NCBI GenBank assembly: GCA_964370855.1
Contig: CAYJMF010000004.1
Coordinates: 67,699 to 131,698, forward strand
Reading direction: 5' to 3'
DNA from: JAKLKS01 sp964370855
GTDB taxonomy: Bacteria > Planctomycetota > JAJSAM01 > JAKLKS01
DNA length: 64,000 nucleotides
Under the pieces are notes generated by a model, which worked only from the letters and a program-made list of their open reading frames with translations, did not search any database and was not told where the DNA came from. Positions 37,163 through 46,635 of this stretch are shown here, in pieces. The position numbers and the translations under genes are program-made. Each line of letters begins with the position of its first letter. The first letter of the stretch is position 1.

Positions 37163-40003
37163 ATGGAGCAGCCGGACCCGTCCGTCCATCTCGAACAGGT
37201 CCTCTCCCACCGGGAGTGGGTCCGCCGGCTGGCCCGTGCCCTCGTCCGGGACGAGAACGAAGCCGATGACCTGGAGCAGGAGTTCTGGGTCGATGCACTC
37301 CGCAGCCTTCCCCGCGCCGGCTCCTCCATCCGCGGGTGGATCACGCTTACGCTCAGGCACAACCTCGTCGATCGCCTGCGGTCCGAGGCCCGGCGGCGCC
37401 GCAGGGAGGACCTGTGCGCGGGGAGGGAGGCGGTGCCGGCGTCGGCCGACGTCGTCGCCGAGGCGGATGCCCACAAGCGGGTCGTCCTCGCCGTCATGGA
37501 CCTCCCCGAGCCCTACCGGACCACCGTGCTCCACCGCTACTTCCAGGACCTCCGGCCCGGCGGGATCGCCGCCCGCCAGGGGGTCCCCGTCGAGACCGTC
37601 CGGACCCGTCTCAAGAGGGCGCTGGAGATGCTGCGGCGGAGATTGGAGGCGGAACAGGGAGGGAATCGAGGGGCATGGACCGTCGGTCTCCTGCCCCTGG
37701 CGGGGGACCCGGCTCCCCCGGCCGGGCCGGCGGTCGCGGGGACCGTCGGCCCCTCCATCGTCTCCGCAGGGGGAACCATCGTGAAGACCTCGAACGCGGT
37801 CGCCGTCGCCGCCGGCCTGCTCCTGGCCGGCGGACTCGCCTGGTGGCTGGCATCGACGGGCCCATCGAGCCCCGTCGAGGTCGCAGGGACCGGTGTCCCC
37901 GCGGGTGGTGCGGGACCCTCGTCCGAACCCGGCGGCCCCCGCCTCCCTGCCGCTCGTGCGGAGGGGGAACCGGGAGATCTCCCGGTTCCGGTCCCGGTGC
38001 CTCCCACCGTGCCCGAGGCGCCGCCCGGCGCCCCTCCGACGGCGGGAGCCGAGGAACCGACCGCCCTCCCCGCGCCTCCCGGCGAGATCGTCGGCCGGGT
38101 CCTCCTGCTGAAGGACCGGTCCCCGGTCGGAGGCGCGACGGTGACCCTCCGCGCCGGGCGCGTTCCCGCGCCGGGCGGGATCCCCTTCGAGCCCCGCACG
38201 CACGGGACGGACGTTTCCGGGGGGTTCGGGTTCTTCGGAGTGCCGGAGGGGGGCTACGTCGTCGGCGCCTCCCTGGAGGGGTACGCGCCACGGGAGATCG
38301 GAGGGGTGACGGTGACCGCGGAGCGGGGTGCGGGCGGCATCGTGATCCTCCTGACGGCGGGGGGAGGAATCGAGGGGCGGGTGACCGGATCGCAGGGGGA
38401 GGGCCTGGAGGGGATCGAGGTGCGCACCTCCCTCGCCGATGGCCCGCTCTCCACGCTGACCACGCGCACGGACTCCGACGGCCGGTACCGCTTCGAGAAC
38501 CTCGGCCCCGATCGGCACCTCGTCCAAGCCGTGAGAGGGAAGGACCGGGTCCAGACGGTCTTCGTGGCCGTCGCGGAAGGAGGAATCGCCCGGGCCGATT
38601 TCGGGGCGGCCGGCGCGGTCACGGGGCTTCTCCTCGATCCGGGAGGCCTGCCGGTCTCCCGTGCAACCATCGGCTTCACCCGGATCGGCGGAAGGGGGAT
38701 GGTCAACGTGAAGACGGACGACGAGGGCCGGTTCCGCGCGGACGGCCTGTCGCCCGGGGAGTGGCTGGTGCAGGCCATGCTCCACGATTCCCGCCCGCAG
38801 GTGATCGACGAGAAGGGGTTCTCGGGGTTCTCTTCGGTCGTGGGCCGGGTGAAGGTATCCGACCTGGATCAGGATCTCGTCCTGCGGCTGGAGGGCGGGG
38901 AGATCGCGGGCCGCGTCATCGTGAAGTCCACGGGAGGACCCGTGGCATTCCCCGACGTGACGCTGCAGCTCTACGGGGCCGGCGGCGGCGGCGACTTCCG
39001 GGGCAATGCCCTCGCCGGGAGGGACGGCACCTTCCGGTTCCGCGGCCTCGGCCCGGGAACCTACAGGCTCGTGGCCCACCCCGTGGACACGTCGCTCCGG
39101 AGGTTCGAGCAGGAGGTGGCGCTCGCGTCCGGCGAGGTCAGGGAGGGGTTCGAGGTCGCGTTCGAGGGGCTCCGGACCGGGACCGTCCGTTTCAGGGTGC
39201 GCGATCCCGACGGGAAGCCCGTCGAGGGGGCGGAGTTCAGCATCCTGGGCGGGTTCTCCTTCGTGCCGGCGCGGGGAGCGCCCGGCATCTACTCCGCGGC
39301 CCTCGAGGTCGGGAAGAGGAGCGTGCGCATCGCCAGGGAGGACCACCAGGGAGTCACCGTGGTGGTGGACGTCCTGGAGGAGGGGACGGCGGAGGTGGAG
39401 GCCACCCTGCCCTGGGGCGGGGTCGCCAGCCACGGCGCGTCCGGGGAGATCGCCGGGCGGGTGTTCTCCAGGGCGACCGGGAAGCCCGTGGCGTTCCCGG
39501 CGGTGGCCCTCAGCATCCACGCCCTGGTCCCCGGGAAGGGGGGAGGCTGGATCCAGGGGACCCACGCGGGAGTCGCCCTTCCGCAGGAGGATGGGCTCTT
39601 CCGCTTCACCGGGCTGAAGGCGGGCCGGTTCCGGATTCTCGCCAATCCAAACCCCCCCGTGTTCCGCCGGGTCCAGGTGGACGTGGACCTCCCCCGGGAG
39701 GGGAACAGGGAGGGCATCGAGATCGGCCTGGAGGAGTGCGGGACCGGGACGGTGCGGTTCACCGTCCGGGACCCTGACGGGAAGCCCGTCGAGGGAGCGA
39801 GGTTCTCCACGGTGAGCGGTCCGACCCGGACCTCGCTCCAGGCCAAGGGCCTGGAGGGGGGGGTCTACGAGGTCTTGATCGAGGAGGGCAAGGTGACGGT
39901 CTCCGTGTTCGCGGACGGCGTCGGCTCGGGGCGGGCGGAGATCTCCGTGGAGGCGGGCGGGACGCAGGAGGTGGAGGTCGTGCTCCGGGGGAAGGGGGGG
40001 TAG
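37163..40003 (+). CDS. ECF sigma factor fused to a membrane span and exported CarboxypepD_reg repeats (divergent paralog)
   Basis: 946 residues. ECF region 2 (ALVRDENEADDLEQEFWVDA) and region 4 (PEPYRTTVLHRYFQDLRPGG, TVRTRLKRALEMLRRRL) fill residues 1-170. A linker and a membrane span at about 212-235 (AVAVAAGLLLAGGLAWWLA) follow, then a Pro-rich stalk and about seven carboxypeptidase-regulatory-like modules (EIVGRVLLLKDRSPVGGATV; IAGRVFSRATGKPVAFPAV). It is divergent from, and collinear with, the gene at 33968-36982, with 180 bases between the starts. Because two paralogs keep the same fusion, the join is real and not a sequencing artefact. Targets may include the exported proteins encoded next door. 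ATG 37163 begins at the same point of the sigma domain as the paralog. Confidence 0.85.
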   Translation: MEQPDPSVHLEQVLSHREWVRRLARALVRDENEADDLEQEFWVDALRSLPRAGSSIRGWITLTLRHNLVDRLRSEARRRRREDLCAGREAVPASADVVAEADAHKRVVLAVMDLPEPYRTTVLHRYFQDLRPGGIAARQGVPVETVRTRLKRALEMLRRRLEAEQGGNRGAWTVGLLPLAGDPAPPAGPAVAGTVGPSIVSAGGTIVKTSNAVAVAAGLLLAGGLAWWLASTGPSSPVEVAGTGVPAGGAGPSSEPGGPRLPAARAEGEPGDLPVPVPVPPTVPEAPPGAPPTAGAEEPTALPAPPGEIVGRVLLLKDRSPVGGATVTLRAGRVPAPGGIPFEPRTHGTDVSGGFGFFGVPEGGYVVGASLEGYAPREIGGVTVTAERGAGGIVILLTAGGGIEGRVTGSQGEGLEGIEVRTSLADGPLSTLTTRTDSDGRYRFENLGPDRHLVQAVRGKDRVQTVFVAVAEGGIARADFGAAGAVTGLLLDPGGLPVSRATIGFTRIGGRGMVNVKTDDEGRFRADGLSPGEWLVQAMLHDSRPQVIDEKGFSGFSSVVGRVKVSDLDQDLVLRLEGGEIAGRVIVKSTGGPVAFPDVTLQLYGAGGGGDFRGNALAGRDGTFRFRGLGPGTYRLVAHPVDTSLRRFEQEVALASGEVREGFEVAFEGLRTGTVRFRVRDPDGKPVEGAEFSILGGFSFVPARGAPGIYSAALEVGKRSVRIAREDHQGVTVVVDVLEEGTAEVEATLPWGGVASHGASGEIAGRVFSRATGKPVAFPAVALSIHALVPGKGGGWIQGTHAGVALPQEDGLFRFTGLKAGRFRILANPNPPVFRRVQVDVDLPREGNREGIEIGLEECGTGTVRFTVRDPDGKPVEGARFSTVSGPTRTSLQAKGLEGGVYEVLIEEGKVTVSVFADGVGSGRAEISVEAGGTQEVEVVLRGKGG

Positions 40004-40108
40004 GCGGGCCGATCCCCCCGCGCCGCCGGGCATGGTGACTTCCACCGGACGAGCGCATGGCGATTCCGTTCGCTCCCCTACACTGGGGTCGGGACTCGGA
40101 GCTACATC

Positions 40109-41467
40109 GTGGCATCGCTCAGGCGTCCGGCCGTTGCGCTCGCCCTGCTCCTCCTCGGCCTGCTCCTCGGCTGGCTGGTCCGGGAGGTGACGGAGGTCCC
40201 CGGGGTGCCCGCACCCTCCGGAGTTCGCGATGCGGCACCCCTCACGCAGCCGAAGCCGGCCTCCGAGAAGGACCATCTCCGGAGGGAGAACGTCGCCCTT
40301 CGAGAGCGCATCGCGGCCATGGAGGCACCCGAAGCGCGGGCTCCGGAGGAACCCTCCGCGCCGGTGCCGCCGCCATCGCCCGCGACCCGGACCCTCGAGC
40401 CGGCGGTGAAACTCGCCGGGGAATCCGGCGACCCCGATGCGGCGACGCTCCGCGTCCTGGTCCGCGATGCCGAAGGACGGCCGCAGGGAGGAATCAAGGT
40501 CGGGACCTGGGTCGTCTGGAACTCGCAGGTCCAGGATCGGCGCGACGCCGTGACCGGTCCCGCCGGGACGGCGGAGTTCCAGGGCCTGCCGGCCGGCGAC
40601 CGGCGCGTCGCCATGGACGTCCTCCAGGGCAGCCAGAGCGTCCAGGCGGCTCTCACGGGCGGCCGGGTCACGGAGGTCGCCTTCCGGGTCGAGGGCGGAG
40701 TCCGTATCGAAGGAACGGTGCGGGACGAGGGGAAGGGGCCGATGGGGGGAGTCAGCCTGAGCCTCGCCCGCCATGACGGCCCCGTCGGGACGTGGCTCCA
40801 TGCGACCTCCGACGGCAGGGGCCGCTACCGCTTCGATGCCGTCCCCCCGGGACGATGGACCGCCTTCCTCCATGCCGAACCCTCCCGCAAGTTGCAGGTC
40901 GGGATCGACGTCATCGAGGGGCGCCCGCTGTCCAGGGACTTCGTCTTCGGCGCGGGGCTCGCCGGGGTCGTGAGGGACGGGACCACGGGAGCGGGCATCG
41001 CGGGCGTCCGGGTCGACCTTCCTCGCCTGTACCGCTCCGCGGTCAGCGAGGCCGGAGGGAGGTTCGATCTCCCCGACCTCGCGCCAGGCGCCTACGACCT
41101 CCAGGTCTCGCGGGACGGCTATGGATTCATCTCCCTCCGCGGAGTCGAGGTGCCGGAGGGCGGACGCACTCTCGACATCGAGATGACCCCGGCGGCCGTC
41201 CTCGTCCTGCATGTCCTGGATCCCGGAGGCAAGCCCTGCGTGGGACGGCTCTTCCTCGGAATCGACTCGAAGGTCGAGGGCGCCGGGACCCGTGTCGGCA
41301 CCAGCGTCACCGTGGATGAGTCGGGACGGGGCGTGTTCCGGCAGATCGTGCCGGGGTCCTACGGGCTCAGGTTTCGGGCGGAGGATGGCGGCCAGGCGAC
41401 CCTCGATGTCGAGGTGGCGACGGGCGAAACCGAGGTGGAGGTCCACCTGAAGGCGAAGGGTCCATGA
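40109..41467 (+). CDS. Membrane-anchored coiled-coil and CarboxypepD_reg protein, tandem copy 1
   Basis: 452 residues. A signal-anchor span (AVALALLLLGLLLGWLV) is followed by a short predicted coiled coil (DHLRRENVALRERIAAM), a Pro-rich linker and about four carboxypeptidase-regulatory-like modules (LRVLVRDAEGRPQGGIKV; AGVVRDGTTGAGIAGVRV; LHVLDPGGKPCVGRLF). The start is GTG 40109, with a TACACT -10-like box at 40079-40084. The stop overlaps the start of copy 2 by 4 bases (ATGA). It may pair with its copy through the coiled coil. No catalytic residues are seen. Confidence 0.8.
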   Translation: MASLRRPAVALALLLLGLLLGWLVREVTEVPGVPAPSGVRDAAPLTQPKPASEKDHLRRENVALRERIAAMEAPEARAPEEPSAPVPPPSPATRTLEPAVKLAGESGDPDAATLRVLVRDAEGRPQGGIKVGTWVVWNSQVQDRRDAVTGPAGTAEFQGLPAGDRRVAMDVLQGSQSVQAALTGGRVTEVAFRVEGGVRIEGTVRDEGKGPMGGVSLSLARHDGPVGTWLHATSDGRGRYRFDAVPPGRWTAFLHAEPSRKLQVGIDVIEGRPLSRDFVFGAGLAGVVRDGTTGAGIAGVRVDLPRLYRSAVSEAGGRFDLPDLAPGAYDLQVSRDGYGFISLRGVEVPEGGRTLDIEMTPAAVLVLHVLDPGGKPCVGRLFLGIDSKVEGAGTRVGTSVTVDESGRGVFRQIVPGSYGLRFRAEDGGQATLDVEVATGETEVEVHLKAKGP

Positions 41468-42780
41468 GGCGCGCCTGGGTCGAACCGGCCGTTCTCCTGG
41501 CAGGCGGCCTGCTGGGCTGGCTCCTGCATGGGGGTTCGATGGCACCGGAGACGGGAAGCGCATCCCCGGTCCGGACTCCAGCGGAGCCCTCGCCGGAAGA
41601 CGATGGGGATCTCGATGGGCTCCGCGAGGAGAACGCCCGGCTCCGGGAGCAGGTGGACGCCCTGGAGAAGGCCCGGGGGCCGGAACCGGGGGCGCGCCCT
41701 CCCCGGATCCCCCGGGAGGGCGTCGAGGCCGCGGCGGTCCCGGAGGACGGCGCCGAGGGGACTCTCCGGATTCGCGTGGTCGATGCCGATGGCCGGCCGG
41801 TCCCGGGAACGACGGTGCGCACCTCGGTGGTCCGGGGAGAGCGGATCACCGACGAGCGGACGGCCTCCACCGACGCGGGAGGGTCCGCGGAGTTCACGGG
41901 TCTTGCTGCCGGGGAGCGGCATGTCGAGGTGGAGGTCCCGCAGGGCTGGCGCTTCTTCCCCGCCCGGGTCCGCCCGGCGGACGTCACGGAAGTCATCGTC
42001 CCCATGGGCCGCGGCGCCGTCATGGAAGGGGAGGTCCGCCACGCCGAGGAGGGGCCGTTGGCGGAGGTCGATGTGATCCTCAGCTCCGACTCCACGGGGA
42101 CCCACCTCCGGGCGCGCTCCGGTCGGGACGGCCGGTACCGGTTCGACTTCGTCGCCCCGGGTTCGTGGAAGGCGCGGCTCGAGGGGGGGGCCATCGCCTA
42201 CTCCTCCAGGGTCGAGACCGAGGTGGAGATGCCGGAGGACGGGCCGCTGGCCAGGGACTTCCTCGTGGGGGTGCCCACGGTTTCGGGGACGGTCCTGGAT
42301 CGGACCACGCGGCGCCCGCTCCCCGCCGCCACCGTCAGCATCTCGGGACGACTGTACCGGAGCGCCACCACCGATGCCGCGGGGGCGTACCGCTTCCTCG
42401 ACCTCCCGGCGGGAAGGTACCGGGTCGCCGTTTCCAGGAACGGCTACGCCACGGAGCACCTCCAGGAGCTGACGGTCCCGCCGGGCGGCCAGCGGTTCGA
42501 CGCGGAACTCTCGCCGGCCTCGGCGCTCTCCATCGCCGTGACCGACCCCACCGGACAGCCCTACATCGGGGATCTCGACCTGATGATCACGGCGGTGGGA
42601 GGGAAGGGATCGTCGGGGGCGGACCTGCGGACGGACGCGGAGGGGCGGGTCTCCTACGACCGCATCCTCCCCGGACGATACGAGCTCCGCTTCGAGGCCG
42701 GGGGAATCGGCGAAGCGTCCCTCGAGGTGGTCCTCGTCCCCGGCGACAACTCCCTCGATGTACGGCTCCAGCGGAAGTAG
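41464..42780 (+). CDS. Membrane-anchored coiled-coil and CarboxypepD_reg protein, tandem copy 2
   Basis: 438 residues, the same plan as the preceding gene: an N-terminal span (AVLLAGGLLGWLLHGGS), a coiled-coil segment (LDGLREENARLREQVDALEK) and about four carboxypeptidase-regulatory-like modules (LRIRVVDADGRPVPGTTV; GTVLDRTTRRPLPAATVSI). The sequence is clearly homologous to copy 1 along its length, so the pair arose by tandem duplication. The ATG overlaps the stop of copy 1. Just after its TAG stop the frame continues as VEVRLQPKGR before a second stop, nearly a repeat of its own final strand LDVRLQRK. Confidence 0.8.
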   Translation: MRRAWVEPAVLLAGGLLGWLLHGGSMAPETGSASPVRTPAEPSPEDDGDLDGLREENARLREQVDALEKARGPEPGARPPRIPREGVEAAAVPEDGAEGTLRIRVVDADGRPVPGTTVRTSVVRGERITDERTASTDAGGSAEFTGLAAGERHVEVEVPQGWRFFPARVRPADVTEVIVPMGRGAVMEGEVRHAEEGPLAEVDVILSSDSTGTHLRARSGRDGRYRFDFVAPGSWKARLEGGAIAYSSRVETEVEMPEDGPLARDFLVGVPTVSGTVLDRTTRRPLPAATVSISGRLYRSATTDAAGAYRFLDLPAGRYRVAVSRNGYATEHLQELTVPPGGQRFDAELSPASALSIAVTDPTGQPYIGDLDLMITAVGGKGSSGADLRTDAEGRVSYDRILPGRYELRFEAGGIGEASLEVVLVPGDNSLDVRLQRK

Positions 42781-42955
42781 GTGGAGGTCCGCCTGCAACC
42801 GAAGGGGAGATAGCGGGGGTCCCCCGGAACGTCGCGTCGCCGGGACCGGCTCCGGGAGCGCCCCATCGGTGCGCGATTCTCCCCGGAGGACTCGGCCTGC
42901 GCCCCCTGCAGGACCGGTCACATCCGTGGGCCGACGCGGGGGTAGGATCCCCCCC

Positions 42956-45346
42956 GTGAGAGTCCAGGCTCGGCTGGCCGTCATCCTGATCGCCGGGGTC
43001 ATGGCGTCGCCGTCGACGCCGGCGTGTTCCGGTGACGAGAACCAGCCTCCTCCCGTCCCGGGGATGGACAGGGCCGCGAGGGAGCTCCTGGACGCCCTCC
43101 CCCCGGATCCCTCCCTGGAGGTCACTCCCGAAGCCCGGAAGGAGGAGGAGGAAGCCGCCGCCCGGGCCGTCGAGCGCCTGCGGCTGGTCGCTGTCCGCAT
43201 CCGGGTCCTGACCGCGGGGGGAAACGCGCTGCCCGGCATCGGCATCCGGGCGCGACTGGAGTCCATGGATCTCGTCGCGGGCCCCGCCGTCACCGATGCG
43301 GGCGGCCATGCGACCCTGCGCCTTCCCCGGGGGACATGGCGGCTCGACGCGGCGACGGAGGAGCCTTTTCCCGGGACGGTCGTCTTCTCCTCCAGCAGGG
43401 TGGAGGTGGCCGGCCCCGGGGACGTCACGGTCCGCATGGTGGAGAAGAGAGTCCTGCGTCTCGACGACGGGACCGGGTCCGCTCCGCAGCCGGATTCCGT
43501 GACGCTCTCCCTGCCCGACTTCTCCTTCTCGCGGGACTATCGGTGCCGGTTCGGGAGCCTCGAGATCCTGTCGGCCGCGGGGGACACGCTCCTGTGCCAG
43601 GCCGTCCGCGCCTCCGACGACCGCCCGGGGTTCATCGTCCGGGGGGGATTGCCGGCGGAAGGGGCCGTGCTGGACGTGGGGCCGACGGGCTCGACCTCCT
43701 TCGTCCTGCAGGGTGGAACGGACAGGCGGCTCGACGCCACGTTCCGCTCGGTGGATGCCCTCCCCCTGGAGTTGAGGGTCTCGGCGATGCGTCCCGAAGT
43801 CGTGTTCCTGCGCGGCTTCCCGGCGGTCGCGTTCTCCCTCGCCGTGGACCGCCGGGGGGAGGCCTACTCCTTCTACGCCCGCCCCTTCGACCTGGACGGA
43901 GGGGAGCGCGTCTTCACGGGGGAGCCTCCCTTCGAAGTGTCCGTGGGCATCCAGCGCAACACCTCGAAGCTCTACAAGGAGCGCAAGGACTCGCTGACCT
44001 TCCGCGCCTTCCTGCGGGACTCGAACGGCCTCCTCCTCTCGGGGGACTCGAAGAAGGCGGCCTACACCATCGACTACCAGGAGGTTCTCGACGGGAAGGT
44101 CCGCGTGGAGGGGACCTTCCGCGACTGGTACGTGCGCCGGACGGAGCCCATCGCCGCCTCCGACCTCCCGAGGGTGCGCTACCGGCTGCGCATCAGGGGG
44201 CCCGGGGAGGACAGGTCCGTGGAGGTCGTCCCGCACCCGATGAGCGAGGAGGTCCAGGTCGGGAAGGTGGTCCTGCAATGCCACCCGGAGGTCGCCGCCA
44301 ACGCCCGGCTCTGGGCCGCGTACGTGGATGCGGTGATCCGCGCCTACGAGGCGGTGAGCCCCGTGCGGAAGAGGAAGTTCAGGATCACCCCGTTCTCCGA
44401 GATGCCCCCGGGGATCGGCGGATACGGCGGCTACCGCGGCCGGGAGGCCTTCGCCTACCTCCCCGACGCGAGGTTGTTCGGATTCACGCGCCGGACCACC
44501 TGGGACGGCCTGGTCTCCCACGAGGTGGCCCATGGCGTCCAGTTCCGCCACGGGGCCGTCATGACCGGGGCCGGGGAGAGGGCGTTCCGGAAGTTCGCGG
44601 CCGCCCTGCCGGGGGCGGATCGGGTCCCGGAGGGGAACCGGTACCTCCCGTTCCTCGAGGCCGTGACCAGGGGGGCCATCAGGGCCGATCGGGAGTTCTC
44701 CGACCCCGCCGAAACGGTCGGGGACGGGAAGGAGGCCGCGGCGGGCGGCGACGATCCGGGGGACGGGGTGCTGGCGCCGGATCCGGCGGCACCGGACGAC
44801 TCCCTCCTCGCCTGGTACGTCCGCTCCCTCTGCGGCCCGGAGAAGGCCGACCACCTGCGGCGCCACCGGCCGACATGGAGGTGGTGGCTCGTCCTCCGGG
44901 GTTACACCGACGCCGAGATCGAGGCGGCCATCCTCTCCCACGTGACGGGTGAGCCCCATGCCTGGCTGGCCCGCCTGAGGGGTCTCGCCGCCCATGACCG
45001 ACGGGTCGCTTCCGCCACCGCGGAAATCGCGGATCCGTCGGGGGAACTGGCCTACGTCGAAGCAAGGGGGAAGATCACGAAGCGCTGGGCGACGGTGAAG
45101 GTGGCGGGCGAAGCGGACCCGGGGGCCGCGGCGGCGAGGATGCGCGGGGAGCTGGGGGATCGGAAGCGCCGGGTGGACATCCTGCTGTCCATCGGGGCGG
45201 AGCACCTGGCCCGGGGAGATGCCGGCGCCGGGAAGGCGACCCTGCTGGAGGCGCTGGAGGAGGCGAGGCGAGGCGGGGACGGCCTCCTCGAGGACGCGCT
45301 GGGAAGGGCATCCGCGCTCTGGGCATCGCGGGAGTCCCGGAAGTAG
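42956..45346 (+). CDS. Secreted protein with HExxH metallopeptidase-like domain
   Basis: 796 residues. The N-terminus (VQARLAVILIAGVMASPS) is a signal peptide, perhaps with a lipidated cysteine in TPACSG. An N-terminal beta-sandwich module (VRIRVLTAGGNALPGIGI, then ATLRLPRGTWRLDA) is followed by a large unassigned region. A zinc-binding-type helix H522-E-V-A-H526 (VSHEVAHGVQF) is preceded by an aromatic-rich YGGYRG stretch. The third metal ligand is not obvious. The GTG start at 42956 lies 7 bases after a TAGGAT box (42943-42948), and the signal peptide begins there; the frame is open upstream with no sensible sequence. Peptidase activity is inference. Confidence 0.7.
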   Translation: MRVQARLAVILIAGVMASPSTPACSGDENQPPPVPGMDRAARELLDALPPDPSLEVTPEARKEEEEAAARAVERLRLVAVRIRVLTAGGNALPGIGIRARLESMDLVAGPAVTDAGGHATLRLPRGTWRLDAATEEPFPGTVVFSSSRVEVAGPGDVTVRMVEKRVLRLDDGTGSAPQPDSVTLSLPDFSFSRDYRCRFGSLEILSAAGDTLLCQAVRASDDRPGFIVRGGLPAEGAVLDVGPTGSTSFVLQGGTDRRLDATFRSVDALPLELRVSAMRPEVVFLRGFPAVAFSLAVDRRGEAYSFYARPFDLDGGERVFTGEPPFEVSVGIQRNTSKLYKERKDSLTFRAFLRDSNGLLLSGDSKKAAYTIDYQEVLDGKVRVEGTFRDWYVRRTEPIAASDLPRVRYRLRIRGPGEDRSVEVVPHPMSEEVQVGKVVLQCHPEVAANARLWAAYVDAVIRAYEAVSPVRKRKFRITPFSEMPPGIGGYGGYRGREAFAYLPDARLFGFTRRTTWDGLVSHEVAHGVQFRHGAVMTGAGERAFRKFAAALPGADRVPEGNRYLPFLEAVTRGAIRADREFSDPAETVGDGKEAAAGGDDPGDGVLAPDPAAPDDSLLAWYVRSLCGPEKADHLRRHRPTWRWWLVLRGYTDAEIEAAILSHVTGEPHAWLARLRGLAAHDRRVASATAEIADPSGELAYVEARGKITKRWATVKVAGEADPGAAAARMRGELGDRKRRVDILLSIGAEHLARGDAGAGKATLLEALEEARRGGDGLLEDALGRASALWASRESRK

Positions 45347-45375
45347 GTCCCCGTGGGCCTGCGTCGTCTTCAGAT

Positions 45376-46635
45376 TCAAACCGGAAGGGGAGGAGCAGGC
45401 GCGGCGCTCCCGCTTCCGGACGAGGCAGGAGGGATCGGCTCCACCCCGTCGTGGGGATCCCCCCGGAGGACGTTCCCCTCCACCTCGCCCTCGGCCGTGG
45501 TGCCGACGGAGTCGGCGAGCGCGGTGTGGTCCGTGACCACGTCCTTCCCGAGGTACTTCCGCAGCCAGATCCGCTCGATGATCGGGTAGGCCGCCGCCAG
45601 GGGCAGGACGAGGAACGCGCCCAGGACCCCCTGGAGGAGGCCGCCGACCATGAGCGCCAGGATCACCGCCAGGGTCGAGAGCCGCATGCTCTGCCCGTAC
45701 ACCCGGGGGACGATGACGTAGTTCTCGAAGAGCTGGTAGCCGACGTTGGCCGCGAACACGATGCCCGCCACGGCGGGGGAGACCGTGAGGGCGAGCGTCG
45801 TGGAGGCGAGGGTGAGCGCGATGGTCCCGAGGATGGGCACCACGTCGAGGAGCGCCGCGGCCACCGCGAGGGGAAGGGCCGCCGGGACACCGAGGAACGT
45901 CAGGAGCGCGAGGGTGAAGGCCCCGCAGAGGAGGGAGGAGATCAACTGCCCCCCGACGTAGGAGCGCACCACCGCCGTCACCCCCGTGGCCGTCTCCGCC
46001 ATCCGATCCCGGTGCCGGCGCGGGACGTAGCTGAGGAGCCACATGTAGGCGCGGACCCCGTCCACGAGGAGGTAGAGCGCCAGCATCAGCACCACGATGC
46101 CGCCGGAGATCAGGTTGAAGGCCATCTGCCCCCACACCAGGGGCCGGTCGAACCAGGCCTTCATCTCCTCGGAGTCGAGGACCGTCATGACCTGGTCCAC
46201 GAGCCCCCGGAGGATCAGCGAGTCCGCCGGGAGATCCCCGTCGATGCGGCCGCGGATCCAGTCGAAGTCCTTGACGAGGGCGCCGATCTCCAGGCAGATG
46301 GGGGGGACGATGGTCACGACGCCCGTGCCGATGACGAGGATGCTCGCGACGGCGAGCAGGAGGACGCCGGTGTCCCGCTTCACCCCGTGCCGTTCCATCC
46401 GCCGGACGACGGGATCGAGGGTCAGGGCGAAGAGCACGGCGACCAGGAAGATGAGGAACGCGAGCCAGAGCTTGACGACGATGACGACGAGGAGGAGGGC
46501 GACGACCACCCGCGCGAGGGTGGAGGAGGGGACGTGGATGTCCAGCCGCGTGCCCTCCGGCCCGGGGCGGGGCGGGGGGGCGGCGTGGAAGGGCGCCCGG
46601 GAAGGGGGAGGCGTCGCAGGTGCGGCGGGGCTCAT
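45376..46635 (-). CDS. AI-2E family transporter (PerM/YdiK-like)
   Basis: A 419-residue polytopic membrane protein with the pattern of the AI-2E transporter superfamily: two N-terminal spans (VVVALLLVVIVVKLWLAFLI and on), a long periplasmic loop, then clustered C-terminal spans with VPILGTIALTLASTTLAL and the conserved GYQLFENYVIVPRVYG. Members export autoinducer-2 or act as sodium/proton antiporters, so the substrate here is open. ATG 46635 was chosen; further upstream in this frame the sequence is Pro/Arg-rich and unlikely. Both termini are hydrophilic and proline-rich. It converges on the metallopeptidase-like gene with 29 bases between stops. Confidence 0.88.
   Translation of the reverse strand: MSPAAPATPPPSRAPFHAAPPPRPGPEGTRLDIHVPSSTLARVVVALLLVVIVVKLWLAFLIFLVAVLFALTLDPVVRRMERHGVKRDTGVLLLAVASILVIGTGVVTIVPPICLEIGALVKDFDWIRGRIDGDLPADSLILRGLVDQVMTVLDSEEMKAWFDRPLVWGQMAFNLISGGIVVLMLALYLLVDGVRAYMWLLSYVPRRHRDRMAETATGVTAVVRSYVGGQLISSLLCGAFTLALLTFLGVPAALPLAVAAALLDVVPILGTIALTLASTTLALTVSPAVAGIVFAANVGYQLFENYVIVPRVYGQSMRLSTLAVILALMVGGLLQGVLGAFLVLPLAAAYPIIERIWLRKYLGKDVVTDHTALADSVGTTAEGEVEGNVLRGDPHDGVEPIPPASSGSGSAAPAPPLPV

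Noticed and set aside
36983..41563. The minus-strand frame of the sigma-fusion gene stays open for 4.6 kb upstream of its start
   Set aside because: The upstream part is antisense to three real plus-strand genes and has no domain signal. The GGGGAG ribosome-binding site and alignment with the paralog fix the start at 36982.
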